From NCBI RefSeq assembly GCF_029784155.1, contig NC_073693.1, positions 135,955,988 through 136,019,987 on the forward strand: a DNA stretch of 64,000 nucleotides, in the 5' to 3' direction. Source of the DNA: Uranotaenia lowii (lineage: Eukaryota; Arthropoda; Insecta; Diptera; Culicidae). Numbering within the stretch: the first letter of the stretch is position 1; the number at the start of each line of letters is the position of its first letter. The notes under the pieces are model-generated. The model was not told the origin of the DNA. It did not search any database and was given only the letters and a program-made list of their open reading frames with translations. Positions 45,421 to 56,550 of the stretch are shown here, in pieces. A program made the position numbers and the translations under genes.

Positions 45421-47147
45421 GGTGGGAGTCGATTGTTGGTATTCTAGAAGTTACATTACATTTACCATATGAATGCGAAAATTTTTAGTATTCGGTTTTG
45501 GGGGTTTCATGATTTTTAATGATCTTTTTTTTTGTTTGCTAATTTAGCTTTAACATTCATGCAATGCTACGAACTCTTGTAAATAAAATTATTTAACAAA
45601 AGTTTAAGGATCTGGCGCAAAAGAAAATTACAACTTGAAATACTTTTTATTAAACCTTGAAAAAAACGTGAAACGATTGATTTATTTTATTTATTGGAAC
45701 AGTTTAGTTTTACATTAAACTTTACGTTAATGTTTATTTGAGTTTGAGATGTCTAAGCAAACCGACGAGTGTGTAGAATAAGAAATGAAAAGTATTATGA
45801 AATAGTTTTTTGAATTGTTGTGCATTAGAGTGCCCCAAATGACCCGACATTTGAAAAAGTTATGCACTGTAGGCTTAAATTGATCATAGGCCTAGTACAA
45901 GGTCTCATGAGCGACCCCTTCCCGTGATCCAATCTGGCCCAAATTTGGCATGAGATTTTGTGTTAGGCCTATGATCAATTTAACCTTTCAAAGCCGATCG
46001 CTAAATATCCTTTTCGGGGAAATTTGAATTGTGGTTTAATTTCGTTCTCCTGGCTGAAAATGTTAACCGATTTTGATGATATTATATTCAATGTGTAGGT
46101 AATTTATTCTAATTACTCAACATTATTTGAAACTGGTTCAGAAAGTAAAAAGTCCGAAAAATGAATTTTATTTTTATAGTACTCATAACTTCTGACAGCT
46201 TTTCTGTATTCAACTTTTTCATTGATGTTTGAAATCGTCAAGAATCCATCTTTCTGACAATGTATAGATATGTTGGGATCTAATGAAAGTTTTGACCGCT
46301 ATGACAGATCATTCTTCAGAAAAAAATCTTACTTTCAAAAAACGACATAAAATTTTAGCTTTACTAAGCTGTATTTCATTTCCCAATAAACCGATTTTCA
46401 AAACTCAAATTTCAATTTTTTGGCGTTAATTTGATAATCATTTTCATAGAACATACTTGGTGTGTGAAACTAGTAGTTCATCAGTATATTGGATTGATGA
46501 TACAGATGTTTGAAATGTGCGCTTCGGGTCCTATTGACCCGAACAGCTTTGGTGGGTTAAGCCTGCAGCGCATAACATTTCACAAGCTGGAAATTTCTCA
46601 TACAAATTTGGGGCAGTCTATTGTGCATTCGTAAACAATTTTGAGGGGAAAATAATATATGGTTCATAACGGTTTATAACAATAAATTTCTGTCTGTCTG
46701 TCTGTCAGTTCCCTACTTGGAAACTACTGAGTTCGAATGTATTTCATGTTTTTTTTATTGATTTTAAATGCTGGAATTGGGTTTTGTAAGATTTCTAATA
46801 CTTTCGAAAAAAAAAAGTTACAAAATCGAAAAAAGAACCGTGATAAAATCGAGCGTGAATATGACGAGTATTGAAAAAATTGAACAGTGATAAAATCGAA
46901 AAACTACTGTATTACTTGTTCGTCTTGGAAATTAATGTTGGTTGTACAAAATTCAAGGTCATCAATGATATTTGAGAACTAACTATCAGATTGTATAACG
47001 AAGATTTTTCTTAACCAGATCTAAAGGATTGCCACACACAAAATTGTCTCGCAAATTCGAGTTTTCATCCAATTGCCATCAAATTTTCAGGGATTGAAAA
47101 ATAATTATTAAACTTCATTGTACCATTTAACTCGTATTTTATTTACA
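45421..47147. other. Intergenic with one hairpin and a microsatellite
   Basis: A perfect 20-bp inverted repeat around TTAAATTGATCATAGGCCTA (45875-45894 versus 45964-45983; loop about 69 nt) and a (TCTG)n run at about 46689-46708 are the only clear features. The rest is bare. The hairpin is probably part of an old MITE. Confidence 0.5.
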
Positions 47148-48028
47148 GTCCGTACGCACCGAACCGAGGATTGCCGTGGAATCCTTCAACATTGGAGCAT
47201 CTGAACGACCTTGACTTGGCTGACGATATTGTTTTGCTCGCCCAAACGCAACCGGATATGCAGAGCAAACTCGACGACCTCACCGAAAGTTCCAAGGCAG
47301 CAGGTCTCAAAGTTAATGTCGGAAAGACCAAGTCGATGGAGATCAACACACAGGAAATCCCTCCAGTTTCATGGTAGCTGGGCAACAAGTTGAGAAAGTG
47401 GAGTGCTTCCAGTATCTTGGTAGCCAGATAACGCCTGATGGTGGTACCAGGAAAGACATCGAAACCCGGATCAGAAAGGCCCGATTTGCGTTTGCGAGTC
47501 TCCGAAACATCTGGCGATCACGCCAGATCTCTTTACGAACAAAAATCCGAATCTTCAACTCAAACGTCAAATCCGTATTGCTGTACGGGTGCGAAACTTG
47601 GTGCGCATATGCGGTGACGACGCGAAAACTGCAAGTATTTGTAAACCGCTGCCTGCGGAATATCATCCGCGCTTGGTGACCTGGCAACTGGATCTCGAAT
47701 GAGGAATTACATCGCCGGTGTCATCAAAGGGCGCTAGAAATCGAGATTCGGGAACGTAAGTGGAGATGGATTGGGGACACGCTGCGAAAAGATGAAAACG
47801 AGATTTGCAGAGAGGCGCTAGATTGGAATCCAGAAGGTCATCGAAGAAGAGGCAGGCCCAGAAACTCGTGGCGGCGAAGCCTAGCCGCTGAAATCCGAAC
47901 TGTCGACGAGAATCTTGACTGGGACCAGGTGAAAACACTGGCTCCGGATCGTCAACAGTGGAGGTCTTTTACCCAGCCCTATGCACCGGAGGATCGGCGC
48001 GGGAACATTAAGTAAGTAAGTAAGTACG
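47148..48028 (+). pseudogene. LINE RT C-terminal fragment of a different family (copy h)
   Basis: Starting inside the RT domain, LDLADDIVLLAQTQPDMQSK carries the catalytic ADD. It is followed by GKTKSMEIN, then, after a frameshift near 47370, QYLGSQITPDGGTRKDIETR, KSVLLYGCETW and, past a TGA after IIRAW, the end WRSFTQPYAPEDRRGNIK. It terminates in a tetranucleotide tail (AAGT)n at about 48009-48025, typical of non-LTR 3' ends. It differs clearly from the RTE family at 41.7 and 61.1 kb. Heavily 5'-truncated and inactive. Confidence 0.88.
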
Positions 48029-49375
48029 CAAATGCCTACCTTGGCCTTAACCCCGGGGCCATAAGATTCTGCAACCGTTTTTGCCTTTCTTTCAGAAAGG
48101 TATAGTTATCGGTCGATTTGTGAGATCCTTAATTATGGGTCTTAGATATACCTTTATAGGTACCTATCGAATCAGCTCGACGAGTTCAGACGATGTCAGT
48201 GTATTTGTATGTATTGGTGTGAATTTTTGTAAACTTTGTCACTACGTTTTTGCGAAACTGGGCAGTACAATAAAAATGATTTTTGTCTTAAAAAATTTGA
48301 TTTTTTTCCCTCTTCAATGAATAAAAGAAAGAGAAAAAAAACAAAATAGTTTGAAAAATAAATTTTCATAGTAATTATCATCAAATCATCACTCCAAAAA
48401 ACGTATCCATTTGGCTTGCCAGCATTTTCCAACAATCACTCATGAAGATGATCGAAAACATGGAGCGATAAGCGCTGGGTACGCTTTCACTCCGTGTAAT
48501 TCCCCATAAGGAAAACAGAGGGCGCTTCCAATCGAACGATAAATATGAGTTTATTGACAAAAAGATTTTAGTAAACAAAATGTAATAATTTATATGTTAC
48601 CAGTAAACGTAGAAATTATTTAAGTATATACCAGTCCACCCTAAGGCGAACAGGAGCCAAAAAATTAATTTCGGGACTGTTCCCAAACTAAAGTTTATGT
48701 AAAGGGATTGCAACACGAGGTACAACCCCAAATTCGAATGACTCAAGCCGAAGGACTAGACCCTCACATCGCATATTTCTATAGTGATGGTAAGTCCCGT
48801 CTCGCCCAACGATAGATTCTCAAGCATAGATTGCTCTGAGAAGGGGAAAACGACACGGGAGGGAACGCGGACGATGTATGCACACCATCTCATCTTCTCA
48901 CGTGCCGTTCGTGCTCAGGGAGCTTTTTCTAAGCACGAACGACAGGAGAGAATTTCGCCCGTGGAAGCAAATTGAATCTAATAGGACAAATGCTACTGAA
49001 TCCTCTCGAGCTTTAAGCTCTCGGGCTTGGTTTTTTTTGTTCCCTTTTCTCTTCCTCTCTCCAGATCTAACGTTGCGCGATGAAAACTTTTCGTTCGCAT
49101 CGAAAAACCTGTGCAATTGTTGCGTTGTTGTTGTTGGGGTTGGTGTCTAGAAAAAACAAGGACGGCTTGGAAGTCAATCCGAACTTTCACTTGCTGGAGC
49201 CAGTGGAAAATAACAACCAAACAGTAGCGCCACCAAGCCCTCCATAGTAGAGTTTGAAGCATTTGGTTTTTTTTTGGAACATGCATATAAAGCTAAAAAG
49301 CTAATAATAATATTCGACAAAGTTGAATGAAGAAACAGATAAAACTATCCGAATTAACCATTTTGGCCAGGTTGA
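48029..49375. other. Intergenic; short hairpin at 48906-48941
   Basis: CGTTCGTGCT (48906-48915) pairs perfectly with AGCACGAACG (48932-48941) across a 16-nt loop, in a GC-richer 400-bp block (48780-49160) with pyrimidine tracts. This might be a small structured RNA or promoter-proximal palindrome, but no more can be said. The rest is bare. Confidence 0.35.
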
Positions 49376-50040
49376 CAAAAAGAAAAATGACAAAATTGAC
49401 AAAATTGACAAAATTAAAAAAAAAAATTCAAAATAGACCAAATTGACGAAATTGACAAACTTGACTGACTTGACATAATTCACTGATTTGACAAAAATGG
49501 CAAAATTGACAAAGTTGACAAAATCATGAAAATTGACAAAATTTATAAAATTGACAAAATCGAGAAAATGGACAAAATCGAGAAAATTTGCAAAATTGAC
49601 CAAGTTGACGATGACAAAATCGACAAAATTCACTGAATTGACAAAACTGACAAAATTGATAAAATTGACAAAATTGATAGTACTGACAGAATTGAACAAC
49701 ATAGACTAAGACAAAATCGACTAAATTCACTATATCCACAAAATTCATAAATTGACAAGATTGATTAAACTGGCAAAACTGACAAAATTGACTAAATTGA
49801 CAAAATTGACAAAATTGACAAAATTGAAGCGATTGACAAATTGACAAAATCTTAGAAAATTGAAAAAATTGTTAAAATTGGCAAAATTGACAATCAGAAA
49901 ATCGACAAAATTCACTAAATTGACAAAATTGACAAAGCTGACAAAATTGACAAAACTGGCAAAATTGACAAATTTGACAAAAATGACAAATTTGACAAAA
50001 TAGACAAAATTGAAAAATTTGGCAATTGAAAAAATGGCAA
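49376..50040. repeat. Degenerate 9-bp minisatellite (TTGACAAAA)
   Basis: Roughly 70 imperfect copies of ATTGACAAA or close variants (GACAAAATT, CTGACAAAA). The minus-strand open frames translate to NFVNFVDFV and QFCQFCQF repeats and are satellite artefacts. Confidence 0.92.
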
Positions 50041-50501
50041 ACTTACATAATTAAAAATATTGCGATTTCAAAATTTTCAAAATTTTTGATTTTCAAAATT
50101 TATTCTACCGATTTTCTACGTTTCGGTATCGTATTTTACTCTAGCAATTGAAATTTTATCCAATAATTTTATCTATGTATCCATTACTTGAGAGGTTGGA
50201 TTATTTGAAATACATGGTCATGCATCATTTTTCAAATTGTATTCTTAATTTTTATACCCCTTCCATTTTGAAGTTACCATATGCTATAACTCCAAAAAGA
50301 GTAAATTGAGTTAGATTATAATGTCATAGAAACGAAATTTTACAAGATATTCCAGAATCTAGTCATTCAAAAATCTCCAATTAAAAACTTCAAATTTTTA
50401 TTTCCTAAATTCTTTTTGGATTTACTGCGTATGAAATTCATTAATCATAATTCATTTTGTGACATAAGTACCCAAATATAATTTACAGGCTGTAAGAAAG
50501 G
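50041..50501. other. AT-rich spacer, no feature seen
   Basis: It may include the 3' end of the adjacent transposon, but no terminal repeat was identified. Confidence 0.35.
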
Positions 50502-51417
50502 CTACAATCCACTGTCAAGTGTATTAAATCGGGTTTTTTTTTTCAAGTAAACCCATACTTTCTTCAGTTCCTCGACTGTCTTCACTACCTGGGGACATTT
50601 AAGAAGGTGTTGCTTCATAATCGCCCAATACTTCTCGATGGGGTTGAACATTTTCGGCACGAAATTGACCTTATTGTCCGCATACCACTTCAGCACGTCC
50701 TTGGAGTAGTGGTATGAGGCCAAATCCGGCCAGAAGATTTTTGGGACGTTGTGGGCCTTCAGGAGAGGAAGCATCCGCTTCTGGAGACACTCTTTCATGT
50801 ACACTACCTGTCCGTGCACCGTGTCCTGGGTCACGAAATGTGCACTCCGCTTCCCGCACGTGCAGATGACTTGCAAAACCAGGAGTTTATTTGCAAATTT
50901 GGGCATCTTCTGAGTGCGGACATGCTCCGGAACGCTGAACTTATCCTTGGCCGTAAAAAATAGGTTGCCGGGGATCTGTTTGAAGTTGGCCTTCACATAT
51001 GTTTCGTCGTCCATGATGCAGCATTCAACTTTCGTCGGCATGTTGAGGTAAAACTTCCTGGCACGATTTTTTTCGGACTTGTTCTGCTTCTCGTCGCGAT
51101 TAGAGGCCTTTTGTAGCTTGAACGTTCGAAGCCGAGCCTTAGTTTTGGCCTTCTGGACAAAACTTCGGCTTAGGTGCAACTTTTTTGCCACATCCCGAAC
51201 GAAGGCGTTCGGGTTTCGGTTGAAGGCCCCAACTACTTTTACCTTCACTTCTGGGCTTCCGACCGGTGGTCAATTGTCCCTCGAACCGCCTAATCACCTG
51301 CGACACCGTGGGATTCGCGATTCCCAGCGTTTTAGCGACGGAACGATGTGAGAGATCCTTGTTCTCGTGATGAATGTGCAAGATTTTATCACCCACGAGC
51401 TGTTCTTTCGACTCCAT
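50502..51417 (-). pseudogene. DD37E-type transposase, family 3, with a 24-bp deletion
   Basis: The minus-strand ATG 51415-51417 begins MESKEQLVGDKILHIHHENK with an HTH (HRSVAKTLGIANPTVSQVIR). One frameshift near 51245 moves the reading to VKVVGAFNRNPNAFVRDVAK, KKLHLSRSFVQKAK, then IMDDETYV (first Asp), IFWPDLASYHYS (second Asp) and NPIEKYWA (Glu), ending NTLDSGL at 50502. Only 29 residues separate the second Asp from the Glu. The family norm is 37, and the missing 8 fall in the loop that reads NPPNCPNFRPIE in the 37-kb copy, so an in-frame 24-bp deletion is likely. Otherwise 248 residues are open. No TIR found. Confidence 0.85.
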
Positions 51418-51879
51418 TTCCGCGAGTTTTGATTACAGCTAGGACTTTAAACTTGCAGGATGTAAACAATGCACTATGGACTAAATCCACCCAAATTTTC
51501 ATTAAATTCTACCCACCGGTTAAAAAGTTAGAGCAATTTCATAGTGTGGGATTTCATCAGAGACACTCTTTACCAGCTGTTGATCTATTTTAGCAATAAG
51601 CTGAGAAATTCCAGACAGCCAAATCAACTTCACAAAAACGGTAGTTTGTTCGTAGTAATCGCTGTTGATTACACGCTCATTTTTTTTTTACCAAAAATGA
51701 CTTTTTTTGAACCGTTTTACGGATTTTCCGATAAAACTGCCATTATTGTTATTATTCAACCATAGTGTTCGGTTGAATTTCAAGCATTTTCTAAGTTGTG
51801 GTGGTAAACTCAGAAAATGGTTAAATTTCAAATGCAGTTTATTTGAAAAAAAATTGCCATTATTGGACGCGCAGTGCGC
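51418..51879. other. Spacer upstream of the three-exon unit
   Basis: Mixed sequence. It may contain the promoter of the unit at 51880-52680. No TATA box is obvious. Confidence 0.35.
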
Positions 51880-52680
51880 TTTGTTTGTTTTCTACGGCTG
51901 TCGGTCGAACCTCACAGAGTTTTTTAGTTTATTAAACGGCTCCCGGAGGATTATTAGATCATACAACGGGTAAGTATCTATACTGAATTGAACAATAGTG
52001 ATGAGAATTTAAAATTATGTTTTGAATATCCTCCAAATCCCCCACGTCAGTAACCTTCAATTTTTTTCTCAAACAGAACGAACGGTTCCGAAAATTTTAA
52101 ACCATCATGATGGACCACAGGCGCTCTCAATGGCTAGCAGTTTCCAAGGAACACAGATCCGTTCGGCTCGTGCATCTGAAGCTTCAAGAGGATTCGTATC
52201 ATGAGCTTCCAGTAGCAACACCAAAAGAAGAGGAATGCTGCTTCCCCTTAGAAACTGTTTCTTCTCATCTGCGCACCGGGAGCGAAACGGGACTCCCGGT
52301 TTATTTAAAAACGATTATTAAAAGAGAACTATACTAATCTTTGGAATCTTCCAAAAGGTAGGGTTAATGCTACATTTTTTTAAATAATTCAATTGTGGTT
52401 ACATTGTTCCATGGAACATTCCATAATCATTTTTTTAATCTTTAATTGCAGAAATGATAAGGGCATAAGGGGTACACTTCCTCTAATTCGGCAAGTTTGT
52501 CCGACCCTAGCTGGTAGTAGAAGAACAACACTGGAAAAAGGCAAAAACGGACTTAGCATCGGGTGCAGTCACCGGGAAGGTAGCACCAGCGGATCATCCG
52601 GAAGTGGCCGACTTATAATACTACTTGCACCCCTTTAGTATACATATTTTCCAATAAAAGTTTTTATTTTTTGAAAATAA
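51880..52680 (+). other. Three-exon transcription unit (small gene or lncRNA)
   Basis: Two short introns have textbook borders: 51970-52076 (GTAAGT..AACAG, 107 bp) and 52358-52451 (GTAGGG..TTGCAG, 94 bp). A polyadenylation signal AATAAA at 52653-52658 follows exon 3. A GCGCAGTGCGC block near 51880 could be the start site. Exon 2 holds a 76-codon ORF (52107-52337); exon 3 also contains a 62-codon open stretch. Three consistent signals in 800 bp make a real transcript likely; coding status is less sure. Confidence 0.5.
52107..52337 (+). CDS. Small protein in exon 2 of the three-exon unit
   Basis: The ATG at 52107 (tandem ATGATG) opens MMDHRRSQWLAVSKEHRSVR, then LVHLKLQEDSYHELPVATPK, EEECCFPLETVSSHLRTGSE and TGLPVYLKTIIKRELY, to a TAA ending at 52337. 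The stop lies about 20 nt before the exon 2 donor, close enough that the downstream intron should not trigger NMD. The product is 76 residues, mixed charge, with an adjacent Cys pair and no signal peptide or membrane segment. I do not recognise it. The unit could equally be non-coding or use another frame through exon 3. Confidence 0.35.
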   Translation: MMDHRRSQWLAVSKEHRSVRLVHLKLQEDSYHELPVATPKEEECCFPLETVSSHLRTGSETGLPVYLKTIIKRELY

Positions 52681-53118
52681 CATCATTATACATTAATTAA
52701 GGTCGTCTTCCTTTGATACTTTTATGTTTAAACGAAAGAAATAAAAAAACCCTCGATTTTCTGCCTATTTTCACATTTTTGACCATGTTTAAAAAATAAC
52801 CATAGTCCTAGTTCTCGTCCAAATCTCATTTTATGAGTTTTCACTGAAAACTCATAAAATGACTTGATCCACAAAACTTCGATTATGGTTATTTTTCAAG
52901 CATTAATGGTTCAATATGGCCGAGCGTGTAAGCAACATTATGGGTTGTACCAAAAATCTGGGATACGGAAGAGCCAAGAATACGAATTTTGATAACAACT
53001 AGCAGAGTTTTTTATCCGTGAGTAGACATTTTTTTAAAGAAGTACAAAATATTGGAGCTGTTGAAGGTACCATGATCGATATATGGATAAATATAGAAGA
53101 AAAAAGGCTAAAAATTGA
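52681..53118. other. Intergenic, no feature seen
   Basis: A small palindromic stretch ATTTTATGAGTTTTC..GAAAACTCATAAAAT at about 52829-52860 is the only notable item. Confidence 0.4.
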
Positions 53119-53483
53119 AATCGAATCTAATATTTTGAATTCGTCTTGGTACATCTTCGTACCTGAAAATGATCACATTTTCAAAGGTGATTGGAAGAAT
53201 TAGAGAAACATAAGATATCAAAGAATGCCGTAAATATCATAAATTTCTCGAAAAAGATACAACGGCTCACCGGCAGGGATTTGAACATGCATTTTCCGCT
53301 CCAGAACAACGGCGCGCTAGCTTACTACACCACGGCGATCGTGACCAAATATGCTCCAGTTTGCGTACATAGCTCCGTGGGTCGATCGCTGGATCTTCTA
53401 TCAATACTCCATGTCAGTCTAGCATGTGATCATTTTCAGGTACGAAGATGTACCAAGACGAATTCAAAACATTAGATTTGATT
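53119..53483 (-). mobile_element. tRNA-like core between 58-bp inverted repeats
   Basis: The outer arms 53119-53176 and 53426-53483 are inverted repeats with only two mismatches over 58 bp; their core is GTCTTGGTACATCTTCGTAC. Between them, on the minus strand, lie an A-box-like TGGTGTAGTAA and a B-box-like TGTTCAAATCC at tRNA-like spacing. The copy at 1983-2330 shares the left arm and core. This combines the long TIRs of a MITE with the promoter of a SINE. It could be a MITE that captured a tRNA-type sequence or two inverted SINE-family fragments. Confidence 0.65.
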
Positions 53484-53699
53484 TTAACAGAGCAACATCT
53501 TTCTGTGTAACTGGTCTGCTCGGAACCTTGAGCAGCACTGATTGCTTCTTCATATGAAAGTAAGCATGGTTGTCAGCTGTTTTGCGAATATTTTTGGAAG
53601 ATTTTGAATGTCTAAAAATGTCTGGATAGCTTACTCTTGACGGTGTTGGTCGACAGATCTTAATGTTGTAGATCGAAGTTGTTTAATCGAAGCTTTAAC

Positions 53700-53900
53700 A
53701 GTTTCGAAGCCGCAGCCTATAATGTAGACTGTAGAGGATATAGCATTCAAGTCTTCTAAGCCCGTGGGCATGAGATCGAATCCCGCTCACGGCATAGATA
53801 ACACACTTTCTGTGGGTTGGTGGGTTGGCATTTGTGAGATGATAGCCCTCATATCTGTGTACGCTAAGAGTTAAGAAAAAGGAATCTTTTCGAGGAAACA
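53700..53900 (+). mobile_element. Possible tRNA-derived SINE
   Basis: AGATCGAATCCCGCTCACGG at 53773-53792 matches a tRNA B box and T-arm (9 of 11 consensus bases) and is preceded by a weaker A-box region. No A-run tail or target duplication was found, so this is tentative. Confidence 0.3.
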
Positions 53901-54311
53901 TCAAGTTCCACATTGAGATCCTGTAGATATGTGTTTGTGTTCGTTTTCTTTAAACATAGTTTTAGCTATTTTGTATCTTTTCCTCTTATATTCTGTGACT
54001 TCTTAAGATCGGTATTGAATATTCGTGGAATAACCTTTGGAAAACCGATTTTAAGACCCCTAAGAACTAAATTATACTTTATCGATTTCAAGTCGAAAAA
54101 AAAACGTTCAAAATGCAAGGTTTATTGATTCCGACGAATATTACTAAATTAAGTCAGCTTTGCAAAACAAGTTGTGCTCCTTGAGCAAAATAAAGTAAAT
54201 AAAGGCCATCAGCTAACAAACACAGAGCAAATCGGGATAAGACAATCAAGATAGTTATCATTAAGTCTGTTTAATGAAGTCTGGTCGAAATAGGTCGAAG
54301 CAAGTATAAAA

Positions 54312-54850
54312 GGCCGTTCAGATACCACGTAGACAGAAAAATGAGATTTTTGACCCCCTCCTCCCCCTCCGTGGACAAGCGTGGACATTTGGCAAACCCC
54401 TACCCCCCTCCCCGGATGTCCACGTCTACAGATTTGAAATTGTTTTTTTTTTCTTAATCTAATTTGACAGTTAGAAAGCACTACTTTTTGCCTTTTTGTT
54501 ATTGAAATGGCTGATTTTGAAAAAAAAGAAAAAGCATTTCCTGAAATAAAATAAAGGAATCAACTTGCTTCATTGAACAACGACCTGAACCAATTTCTTA
54601 CTAATTATCAATTCCAATACTAATACCAATTACGATTGAACGAAGCTATTGTTGAGTATAAAGGAGCATATCTTATTTATTTTATTGTACCTATGTATTT
54701 TGAAGAACATTAAAAATATTATTCTGTTGCAACTCTTTTTTAACCCTCGAACATTAAAATAAAAAAATACGATAGGGTGGGTGGGTATTTTTCAGGGGGA
54801 GGGGTTCAAAAATGAGCTTTTCTGGCGTAACGTAGTTAATGGATGTCGCC
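54312..54850. mobile_element. MITE with about 60-bp imperfect TIRs
   Basis: The left end contains ACCACGTAGACAGAAAAATG and TTTTTGACCCCCTCCTCCCC. The right end, inverted, reads GACATCCATTAACTACGTTA, then CTCATTTTTGAACCCCTCCC. This C-run plus ACTACGT terminus is a form seen widely in insect MITEs. The interior is AT-rich and non-coding. Confidence 0.65.
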
Positions 54851-54949
54851 TTAGGACATTTGTTTTTGATTATTTTAACAATTTGCTGTCTTTTATTCTG
54901 ATAAATTTGTTCATTGTTTTTATTTTAGTTTTTTTTTGTCATTTATAAG

Positions 54950-55105
54950 TCCATCACCGCCTCCACTGGCAGCGATCGGCCTTTAAGCGGGTGTAACACC
55001 ATAGCACGGTCTGGCACGATGATGCGGGTCGATTCTCTAACGAGCAGCGTGTTCGGAACAGCAACAAGCAACGCGCCGGTAGCAGACCGGGTCCAGCCAG
55101 AAAAG
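54950..55105 (+). CDS. Candidate internal coding exon, phase 0, unknown protein
   Basis: A long pyrimidine tract and CATTTATAAG acceptor end at 54949. The next 156 bp (exactly 52 codons) are open in one frame only: SITASTGSDRPLSGCNTIAR, then SGTMMRVDSLTSSVFGTATS and NAPVADRVQPEK, to a donor AAAAG|GTTTGT. The other two frames stop within 15 codons. GC content jumps relative to the flanks, and composition (Ser/Thr/Ala-rich with Arg) looks coding. It has no start or stop, so it would be an inner exon of a gene with long introns. Neighbouring exons were not found. Confidence 0.45.
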
Positions 55106-56550
55106 GTTTGTTATTCCGTGCCATGTGAATGATGAGAGAGAGGAAGTTACATAGCTACAATGGAAGAGCACAAGCCGAGCCAGACATCGACAAACGGCTG
55201 CAGCAGACAGCTAGAGAACGTTGGACCTTGCCAAAACGATTCAGTATCTATAGGGTGAATGTATGTAGGTACTAAGTGCCCGCGCTTCAGCGACGACTAA
55301 CATTTGAAGCTTCTTCCCCTCGCTCTTTTGGGCGGAACATGTGCGGCCGCGTGCGCGAAAAAGGGGTTCTTGACTCTGTAGAACATAATTATAGAGTTAG
55401 GGTGTGTCTATAGGTGGAGAAATGCAAAAAAGCTCAGCTGATCGAAGAATCCGTTGTGTTAATCGGTTTCCGACCTGTCTGTTTGATTTAAACCTCGTTA
55501 GAACATGATAGCCCAACCTCTGGAAATAAGATAATTATAGGTTCATCCCCAGAAGCAACAATGTATAAAACGCTTCTTCTCGTAGAATCAATCTCAACAA
55601 GACCACCAATTTAAAAGAATAGTACATCTTAAAGTTACAAGTTGAATCCATACGTTACGGGTGAATGAAAATTTTACTTCAAGGTTAAAAAACAGATTTC
55701 ATAAGATTGCTTAAAAAATTAACTCGATTTTTAGTAACATCAAATTAATTCTCCAGAATAAAAATCAAGTTAATCTTCCGTGATGCGTAATAATTATAAA
55801 CTGGATTTAATATCGTTTATCAACCTGAAGTCACCATAGCTATACCATCATTCCAATACAAATTGCAACTGCCTGCAAACAACCTGTAACTTAGCTCCCT
55901 ATTTCTTCTTGAATATTCTCACTAGAAAGTCTGCGACTATCTACGAAGACTACTGCCTTTCTGGACGGGTGACTTTTGCACCCTCGGCGGAGATCCAAAC
56001 AAAAACAAAATAAACGAAACGACTGACTATTTATGGACTGGGTTGACGAAGACGAAGAAACTCCGTATCAGGCAGGAGCATGATTCAGTCAACGTGCTGC
56101 AATAATCACCTGGTCGAGGAAGGGATCTCCCTACTAGACTTGTGACGTCACATACACCTGTTCTCTTTTCCTTTTTTCTTGAGGATTGTGTTCGCACTGT
56201 TGTACTTTTTTTTTTATTTCAATGTACATAGTCTGATTTGCAAATAAAATGCAGGCTCTAGGTGTACGATCTATTTTGAGACTAACGTACTTATTCAATT
56301 CTGAAAACAGAAAGTTTGAACGTATGATTTGTTACTGTTCACAAAAGAGTGTTGCAAAACAATCATATGAGGCCCTCAGAGCCAAAGGAGTATAAAAAAA
56401 CGCAAAATGCAAAATGAACGATAGTGAGTTAAAATGCCGAACGATTATTCATATCACAAACTATATTTGGTGATTTTTTTACAATTTTATTCAAATATTT
56501 TTACGTATGAAAGAAATTTTCGAAAAATGGATATTGGACTCAACAACTTA
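55106..56550. other. GC-moderate unique DNA, possibly intronic; no defined feature
   Basis: It follows the candidate exon at 54950-55105. The first ~900 bp are less AT-rich than average and unique. No second exon with good splice sites was found. Confidence 0.35.

Noticed and set aside
49301..49847. Minus-strand frames rich in NFVNFV and QFCQFC
   Set aside because: Translation of the 9-bp TTGACAAAA array.
50502..51417. A new DD29E transposase group
   Set aside because: Alignment to the 37-kb copy shows an 8-residue gap in a loop and the gene has a frameshift, so a deletion is the simpler view unless other copies share it.
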